The position numbers were made by a program, and so were the translations under genes. Below are positions 58,824-64,000 of a stretch of 64,000 bases of DNA, one piece after another. This DNA is from Nitrosotalea devaniterrae (lineage in GTDB: Archaea; Thermoproteota; Nitrososphaeria; Nitrososphaerales; Nitrosopumilaceae): the NCBI GenBank assembly GCA_900065925.1, contig LN890280.1, positions 426,451 through 490,450 on the forward strand, given 5' to 3'. Below the pieces are notes generated by a model. That model saw nothing but the letters and a program-made list of their open reading frames with translations, did not search any database and was not told where the DNA came from. Positions within the stretch are counted from its first letter, which is position 1, and each line of letters starts with the position of its first letter.

Positions 58824-59663
58824 ATGTGGAAACCAAACTCTATCAACGTGTCTGATTCTAAGGATCTTTCTGAGTTACCTTCCAATAAAATCGCACTAAC
58901 AGTGACATCTCCACCTTATCATAATGCAATAAACTATCAAGAACATCAGGATACTGAAAAATGGTATCGTGGAACCGTTGAGATATCTCTTGAGGACTGG
59001 ATTGAGGAAATGCGTAGAGTCTTCTCTGAAGTCTATCGTGTAACCAAGCCTGGAGGTTTTTGTTGTATTGTGATAGGAAACGAGATTATTGAAGGAAAAA
59101 GCAAACTTCCACTTCCTGCATTATTACTTGTGGAGTTGACAAAAAAAGAGATTGGCTGGAGTTTTTTTGAAGAAATAATATGGAATAAAGTTACTGGAGG
59201 GAAAAAAAGATTCAGAGTCACAGTTCAACATCCTTACCCCACATATTATTATCCAAACATCATGCACGAGCAGATTATTATTCTAAGAAAGATGCCATTT
59301 CACAACTTTAAGGACTCGAAAAGTAAACTAGTTCTTGACAATCTGATGAAAAAAGAAGTTGCAAATTCTATCTGGCATATTGCTCCGATGCCTCCAAGTT
59401 ATAGAAAATTTCATCCTGCTGCATTTCCTGAAGAGATACCTTATAGATTAATTCAACTCTACAGCAATGTTGGTGATCTTGTACTTGATCCATTTGTTGG
59501 AAGTGGCCAAACTACAAAGATGGCAAGATTTCTGCGCAGGAAATACTTTGGAGTGGATAAATCTGCAAAATATGTTAAAATTGCTCAGAAAAGAACCTTG
59601 GAACCTCCATCGCTTCGTAAGATGCAGCTTGTACCCAATTGGAAAAAACCAGAACCGCTGTAA
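58824..59663 (+). CDS. Orphan DNA methyltransferase (N4C/N6A, beta class order)
   Basis: 279 residues with catalytic motif IV VTSPPYHNAINY (TSPPY) near residue 30 and SAM motif I LVLDPFVGSGQTTKMARF near the C-terminus, so the order is IV then I as in beta-class amino-methyltransferases; TSPPY favours N4-cytosine. No restriction gene is nearby, so it may serve epigenetic or repair-related roles or act on RNA. ATG 58824 is supported by TTAAATATC centred about 26 bp upstream; TTG 58812 is an alternative. Confidence 0.88.
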   Translation: MWKPNSINVSDSKDLSELPSNKIALTVTSPPYHNAINYQEHQDTEKWYRGTVEISLEDWIEEMRRVFSEVYRVTKPGGFCCIVIGNEIIEGKSKLPLPALLLVELTKKEIGWSFFEEIIWNKVTGGKKRFRVTVQHPYPTYYYPNIMHEQIIILRKMPFHNFKDSKSKLVLDNLMKKEVANSIWHIAPMPPSYRKFHPAAFPEEIPYRLIQLYSNVGDLVLDPFVGSGQTTKMARFLRRKYFGVDKSAKYVKIAQKRTLEPPSLRKMQLVPNWKKPEPL

Positions 59664-59725
59664 ACCATTTGTTGGCAGTCTAACTAAATAGGAAAGGTTA
59701 TCTATTAAGAATCAAGATTTCTCAT

Positions 59726-59929
59726 ATGGTTACCTCTAACAGCAAGTCGTATTTTCGAATTGTTGAAAAAAGTCACAGAAAATATACTGCTGCATTAAAG
59801 CATGCCAGATCCAGACAATCTATGATGAATCTGTACTGGAGGCATAAAAGAGAACATGAATCTCTTTTGAAAAAACATCTCAAAGATGAGATGGCTGAAA
59901 TAATCCAGCTAAAAAAGAAATTCGAATAA
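59726..59929 (+). CDS. Small basic coiled-coil protein, 67 aa
   Basis: A highly charged helical peptide (SHRKYTAALKHARSRQSMMN, REHESLLKKHLKDEMAEIIQ, KKKFE) likely to form a coiled coil; the basic content would suit nucleic-acid binding. ATG 59726, with TTATCTATTAAG about 20-25 bp upstream. No family recognised. Confidence 0.65.
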   Translation: MVTSNSKSYFRIVEKSHRKYTAALKHARSRQSMMNLYWRHKREHESLLKKHLKDEMAEIIQLKKKFE

Positions 59930-60002
59930 CATATCTTTTTTATTTTTAAAAAGTTTTGTTAGTGTATACGTTGGTAAAAATATGACTCGTGTTAAAACAT
60001 CC

Positions 60003-60167
60003 TTATTGATTAAATGACTTGAGCCACATGGCTGCTACGCTTGTATTAAGACCTTTTCCACTCGGAGAAATTTTTGATTTATTTTCCATATGTTGTGGTG
60101 TGTTAATGTGTGACTCTACTTCCGTTTCATTTATTTCGGCAGAACAAATGTTGCAAAGAATACTCAA
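60003..60167 (-). CDS. 54-aa U1-like C2H2 zinc finger protein
   Basis: TTG 60167 opens 54 codons ending at TAA 60003-60005. C5-x2-C8-x11-H20-x5-H26 (LCNICSAEIN ... VESHINTPQHMENK) matches the U1/matrin-type finger spacing used by RNA-binding proteins, followed by a short Ser/Gly linker and an aromatic helix end (AAMWLKSFNQ). TTATACAG is centred about 26 bp before the TTG, a leaderless promoter. Function unknown. Confidence 0.78.
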   Translation of the reverse strand: MSILCNICSAEINETEVESHINTPQHMENKSKISPSGKGLNTSVAAMWLKSFNQ

Positions 60168-60225
60168 TGGATGATGTTGTCATGTATCTGTATAATAGTT
60201 TTACAAATCTAGTATCTAACTGGTT

Positions 60226-61281
60226 TTATTTTTCTACAATGTACTCGTCATCTACTTCCATGCCAAAATGTCTTCCAGTAGCTGGCTTGGAATATGCAAG
60301 AACGATATCTCCCTTCTTTAGATGTGTGACAGAAACAAGGTGACCGTCAGGACGTACAAAACGAATAGTCTCGGCATTTTGTGCAATTATTCCTCCTACT
60401 TCATCTCCAACCTGTGCCTTTATCATCAACATTGGTCTACTTTCTATCTTTGAGCGACCAACTGTAGCTCTTCTTGCTTTACCATGTGAATTAATGACAA
60501 GAACTTCTGAACCAGTTTCTAATTCTGATAAATAGTTTGTAGTTCCATCTGGAGATAAGGTATAACAGTGAACTGCCCCTGCATTTACTCTAAACGGTCT
60601 TGGTGATGTAAATGATGAACCCACCGACTCGTTGTGTACTAAGAAAAGAAAGTTAGATCTACTTCCAATCAGCATTCCCTCGCCTCGTCCTAATATGGAC
60701 GCCGTATCCACACAAACACGTTCTCCATTTCCAACTTCTTTTATTTCCAAAATCTTGGCAGGTCTGAGATCAAAGCTCTTTGTTCCTAGATATACTAGAG
60801 TCTCTCTTACCTCATTTACGGAACTGGTTGAAAATATTACTCCGTCTACACCTATCTCTAATATTGAAAACATCTTACGGACCTCTTCTGGAGTATTTGC
60901 CACCGCAAATATTTCAGTGTGAATCTTGTGTAACTTTGCTATTATATTTTCAAGTGGAATTATTTTCCAGTCTTTTACCTCTATTATTACAAAATCAAGC
61001 CCTGCTTTTGCAAACTGGAGTATTTTTTCAATGTCCGTATTTGAAAGGACCTTGAACTTCATTCCTATCTTTTTACCTTTAATCTTGGTGACTTTGTCAA
61101 CTATGACATAATTTGCATTTGTTGACGTATGGACTGTAGACATTTTTGATTTGATTCCCTTAAGATCAATCGGATCTAGATTTACTATCTTGATTCCTTC
61201 TTTCTCTATCTCAGACAAGAATTTGCCAAGCTGACCCCTTGAAACTTTTGGGGCAATAATTAACTCTCTATTTTTGCTCAA
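60226..61281 (-). CDS. aroB': 3-Dehydroquinate synthase II (archaeal AroB')
   Basis: 351 residues, the archaeal enzyme that converts the ADTH product to 3-dehydroquinate by oxidative deamination and cyclisation. Recognisable blocks: RELIIAPKVSRGQLGKFL, DFVIIEVKDWKIIPLENIIA, IGVDGVIFSTSSVNEVRETL, VCVDTASILGRGEGMLIGS, and the C-terminal LSPDGTTNYLSEL and LMIKAQVGDEVGGIIAQNAE. Overlaps the ADTH synthase gene by 14 bp. Confidence 0.95.
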   Translation of the reverse strand: MSKNRELIIAPKVSRGQLGKFLSEIEKEGIKIVNLDPIDLKGIKSKMSTVHTSTNANYVIVDKVTKIKGKKIGMKFKVLSNTDIEKILQFAKAGLDFVIIEVKDWKIIPLENIIAKLHKIHTEIFAVANTPEEVRKMFSILEIGVDGVIFSTSSVNEVRETLVYLGTKSFDLRPAKILEIKEVGNGERVCVDTASILGRGEGMLIGSRSNFLFLVHNESVGSSFTSPRPFRVNAGAVHCYTLSPDGTTNYLSELETGSEVLVINSHGKARRATVGRSKIESRPMLMIKAQVGDEVGGIIAQNAETIRFVRPDGHLVSVTHLKKGDIVLAYSKPATGRHFGMEVDDEYIVEK

Positions 61282-62056
61282 GATACTTCGCTGCTTCCTT
61301 TGCGGTTTCCTTTCTAAATATTATTGCAGAAAGAGCATGAGTCATCTTGCCTGGATCCTTGTGTTCAAAAATATTTCTACCATATGTTACTCCCTTGGCA
61401 CCTGCTTCCATGGCTTCTTCTGTCATCTGTAGTACATCCTTGTCTGTTTTTGCTTTTGGACCGCCTGCTATAACCACAGGTACTGGAGTGCTCTTTACTA
61501 TTTTTTTAAATGAATCGATATCTCCAGTGTAAAGTGTTTTTACAATATCTGCACCACATTCTGCTCCTATTCTTGCAACATGACCTACTATCTCTGGGTC
61601 GTGTGGGTTTTTGATATTCTCACCTCTGGGATACATCATTGCTAAAAGAGGCATACTCCACTTGTGGCAATCATCTGCAATTCTGCCTAGTTGTTCTATC
61701 ATTTCTGGTTCTTCTTTTCCTCCGATGTTAATGTGAAGTGAAACTCCGTCTGCACCCAATCGTAATGCCTCTTCAACTGATCCTGTCAACATCTTTCTAT
61801 TTGGCGATACTGATAGGGAAGTACTACCTGAGAAATGTACCAGTAATCCAATCTTGGTTGGTTTTGGTAAACTCTTTAAAATTCCTTTGTTGATTATAAC
61901 TGATGTAAGACCAAAGTGTTGACAATTGTAAATCAACGCATAAGGATCCTCTATTCCTTTTAGTGGACCACTTGATATTCCATGATCCATGGGTATGCAA
62001 AGCATCTTGCCGTTGCGTAGAATGCGATTCATTCGAATCTGGTGGCCTGTTACCAT
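61268..62056 (-). CDS. aroA': ADTH synthase (2-amino-3,7-dideoxy-threo-hept-6-ulosonate synthase)
   Basis: 262 residues of a class I aldolase barrel: CIPMDHGISSGPLKGIEDP, VSLHINIGGKEEPEMIEQL, PLLAMMYPRGENIKNPHD, the Schiff-base lysine in GADIVKTLYTGD and VVIAGGPKAKTDKDVLQ. It condenses 6-deoxy-5-ketofructose-1-phosphate with aspartate semialdehyde, the archaeal first step to dehydroquinate. TATTTTTAAG lies about 29 bp upstream of ATG 62056. Confidence 0.94.
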   Translation of the reverse strand: MVTGHQIRMNRILRNGKMLCIPMDHGISSGPLKGIEDPYALIYNCQHFGLTSVIINKGILKSLPKPTKIGLLVHFSGSTSLSVSPNRKMLTGSVEEALRLGADGVSLHINIGGKEEPEMIEQLGRIADDCHKWSMPLLAMMYPRGENIKNPHDPEIVGHVARIGAECGADIVKTLYTGDIDSFKKIVKSTPVPVVIAGGPKAKTDKDVLQMTEEAMEAGAKGVTYGRNIFEHKDPGKMTHALSAIIFRKETAKEAAKYLEQK

Positions 62057-62279
62057 TGGTGTTAATCGCTGGTGTGCCCTACTTAAAAATAGCGGGGAAA
62101 TGTCGTAGATTTTATAATTTAGGTAACTGAAAAATTATGATCAAAACAAGATGCATGTCCAAGATTTTCTAAAATTAATTTTTAATATTTCTCTAAAACT
62201 TGTCTTGATTGGTGCAATATAGAAATGAGGTTATTTTGTTCTCAAACGATTAAATACGCTAAAGAGAAAACACAGTCAA

Positions 62280-63398
62280 TTGAGCCAACTGACAGCACAA
62301 CTTCATCATTCTGAAATTGGTGACATCTTAGAGAATTCTCTTAGTGGTAAAAGGCCTGAAATTGAAGAATGTAAAAGATTGCTAGACTCTGACGATGTTC
62401 ATCTGATGGGACTTGTTGCGGGATATTTGACAAGAAAAAAGTTTGGACGACGATCCTCTTTTGTAAATAATATGATTTTGAATTATACAAACGTGTGTAT
62501 CACTGATTGCAAATTTTGTGCATTTTATAGGCCTCCCGGTCATGATGAATCTTATACTGTTACACTAGACAAGATAGAATCTAGGGTAAAAGCAGCGTGG
62601 GAGATGTTTGGAATAACCCAGGTAATGTTTCAGGGTGGACATAATCCATCTTTGAGAATTGAATATTTCGAAGATGCGTTCAGATTGATAAAAAAGAAAT
62701 TTCCAAAGGTTGGAATTCATGGTTTATCAGCTTCTGAAATTGACATGATCTCAAAAGTTGAACATACTAATACAAAAGAAGTCCTGTCACGACTCAAAGA
62801 ATCTGGAATGCAATCAATTCCTGGTGCAGGTGCAGAAATCTTGGTCGATGAAGTAAAACAAATCATCAGTCCAAAAAAGATCTCAAGCAATACTTGGCTT
62901 AGAATAATGGAAGAAGCTCATGGTCTTGGAATTCCAGCATCTGCTACAATGATGTATGGTCATGTAGAAACTAGAGATGATGTTGCAGAACACTTTATAA
63001 AAATTGCAAGACTTCAGGAAAAGACAAATGGTTTCATGGCATTTATTCCATGGAGCTTTGAGCCAAACAACACATTGATGCAAAAACAAGAAACTGTGAA
63101 ATATCCTGCAGGTGGAACTCAACTCCTGAAAATGATTGCAATATCTAGAATTATGTATGATGATCTGATTCATCACATCCAGTCCTCTTGGCTCACAAAT
63201 GGAGTTGCCATGGCACAAATGGCTTTGCAATATGGTGCTGATGATTTTGGCGGCACACTTCTTGGAGAAGAAGTAGTTTCTTGTACGGGAGCACGTTCAA
63301 CTGAACTTACTGGTGAAAGAATAATTCAAGCTGTAAAACAAATTGGCTATGAAGTCGAAGAGCGAGATAACTTCTACAATGTTGTACGAATCTGTTAA
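62280..63398 (+). CDS. mqnC: Radical SAM futalosine-pathway enzyme (MqnC-like)
   Basis: 372 residues with the SAM cluster C-x3-C-x2-C in NVCITDCKFCAFYR, then a TIM barrel with QVMFQGGHNPSLRIEYFEDA, GLSASEIDMIS, MQSIPGAGAEILVDEV and the late WLTNGVAMAQMALQYGADDFGGTLLGEE. This fits MqnC (dehypoxanthine futalosine cyclase); MqnE and CofH are close relatives and cannot be fully excluded. TTG 62280 lies about 27 bp after GATTAAATACG. The convergent UbiD-family neighbour supports menaquinone synthesis. Confidence 0.8.
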   Translation: MSQLTAQLHHSEIGDILENSLSGKRPEIEECKRLLDSDDVHLMGLVAGYLTRKKFGRRSSFVNNMILNYTNVCITDCKFCAFYRPPGHDESYTVTLDKIESRVKAAWEMFGITQVMFQGGHNPSLRIEYFEDAFRLIKKKFPKVGIHGLSASEIDMISKVEHTNTKEVLSRLKESGMQSIPGAGAEILVDEVKQIISPKKISSNTWLRIMEEAHGLGIPASATMMYGHVETRDDVAEHFIKIARLQEKTNGFMAFIPWSFEPNNTLMQKQETVKYPAGGTQLLKMIAISRIMYDDLIHHIQSSWLTNGVAMAQMALQYGADDFGGTLLGEEVVSCTGARSTELTGERIIQAVKQIGYEVEERDNFYNVVRIC

Positions 63399-64000
63399 AT
63401 GCCGTAACTAGACCATTTGGAATCTACCATTTTCTTTGTGACCTCGTCTGGCTTTACGAGTTCCTGAATTTCTCTTTGATATCCTTCTTCCTTTGTCTTT
63501 TGCGTGGCATCTATCCCAATCTTGGAACCCAAGTTTACAAATGGAGAAGCAGGATCAAGAGTATCTGTTGGGGTGTTGTTGATTATTATGGTATCTCTTG
63601 CAGCATCTGATCTTGTAGTAATTGCCCAAATTACATCATTCAAATCATGAACATTGACATCTTCATCTACAACTACAAAGAATTTGGTCAGTGCAAGCTG
63701 ACCCATTCCCCATAGACCCATCATCACTTTTTTTGCTTGTCCTGGATATCGTTTCTTAATTGAAATTATTGCCATGCCTTGAAACCACCCTGACGCTGGC
63801 ATTGAAAAATCTATCACCTCTGGATGGAACATTCTGATGAGCGGCAAAAATGAACGCTCAATTACTTTGCCAATGTATGCATCTTCTAGAATTGGTTTTC
63901 CTACTATGGTTGTAAGGTAAATTGGTTTTTGTCTTCGCATAATTCCAGTTAGTGTGAATACTGGATATGGTTCAGGTGGCGTATAGTATCCTGTATGATC
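63395..64000 (-). CDS. UbiD-family decarboxylase, C-terminal part (5' end outside window)
   Basis: The frame is open to the right edge; about 201 residues are seen. It has the UbiD pattern HTGYYTPPEPYPVFTLTG, MRRQKPIYLTTIVGKP, PASGWFQGMAIISIKK, VVDEDVNVHDLNDVIWAI and RSDAARDTI. These prenylated-FMN decarboxylases remove ring carboxylates; next to the MqnC-like gene it probably serves the futalosine menaquinone route (MqnL-like, inference). An ATG at 63940 is internal. The 3' end overlaps the mqnC-like gene by 4 bp. Confidence 0.9.
   Translation of the reverse strand, partial: DHTGYYTPPEPYPVFTLTGIMRRQKPIYLTTIVGKPILEDAYIGKVIERSFLPLIRMFHPEVIDFSMPASGWFQGMAIISIKKRYPGQAKKVMMGLWGMGQLALTKFFVVVDEDVNVHDLNDVIWAITTRSDAARDTIIINNTPTDTLDPASPFVNLGSKIGIDATQKTKEEGYQREIQELVKPDEVTKKMVDSKWSSYGI

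Noticed and set aside
1-64000. CRISPR arrays, prophage, integrase or transposase genes
   Set aside because: None seen: no regularly spaced repeats and no mobile-element protein motifs in any frame; only ordinary core genes.

Overview
The window is core chromosome of an ammonia-oxidising-type archaeon (Nitrososphaerota/Thaumarchaeota, most like the AT-rich group I.1a lineages such as Nitrosopumilus or Nitrosotalea). Evidence: archaeal S8e, S24e, S27ae, aIF5A, SRP19, SRP54, Gar1, TFB and Alba; a CdvC-type Vps4 ATPase; the archaeal shikimate route (ADTH synthase, DHQ synthase II, GHMP shikimate kinase); a DnaJ-ferredoxin fusion described from Thaumarchaeota; a PEFG-type C-terminal anchor; and intron-bearing tRNAs. 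Many starts have a TATA-like box about 26 bp upstream, implying leaderless mRNAs, often with TTG or GTG starts. I used this to choose starts. No transposase, integrase, CRISPR array or rRNA is visible, and no gene-free gap exceeds 300 bp.

Layout. 0-4.2 kb: end of an acyl-CoA dehydrogenase, a class III aminotransferase, tRNA-Leu with an intron, a 52-aa protein, a peroxiredoxin, sufC and a membrane protein. 4.2-10.9 kb: a winged-helix regulator, a secreted PepSY-like protein, a DUF6659-type protein, two small zinc-binding proteins, and an ABC ATPase/secreted adaptor/MacB-like permease operon. Four promoters here share a paired 9-bp operator at a fixed distance from the TATA box and start. 11-15.2 kb: cdvC, a hypothetical protein and two tandem thymidylate kinases. 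15.3-27.2 kb: a phosphate/polyphosphate island (SixA, Ppx, CHAD, PiT plus DUF47, AbrB-PhoU, PstCAB, PhoU and two PstS) with repeated TCTATATAG elements upstream of its units.

27.4-41 kb: information processing (TFB-Gar1-SRP19-S8e; ScpA/ScpB; tRNA-Tyr with a 47-nt intron; aIF5A; a candidate C/D box sRNA whose guide fits C34 of elongator tRNA-Met; Dph6; SRP54; DnaJ-ferredoxin; Pus10; S27ae; S24e). Within it, at 29.6-31.4 kb, two anchored proteins have near-identical flanks but unrelated bodies. 41-50 kb: metabolism and maintenance (DUF309, phosphoglycerate mutase, FKBP, hemerythrin, GalT, a eukaryote-type GNA1 with a sugar nucleotidyltransferase, ThiDN, ThiC, NUDIX).

50-62 kb: an almost complete aromatic amino acid cluster (TyrA, chorismate mutase-aminotransferase, AroC, AroA, AroK, AroE, AroD, DHQ synthase II, ADTH synthase), interrupted by Alba, an orphan DNA methyltransferase and small genes. 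62-64 kb: a futalosine-type radical SAM enzyme and a UbiD-family decarboxylase (partial), pointing to menaquinone synthesis.
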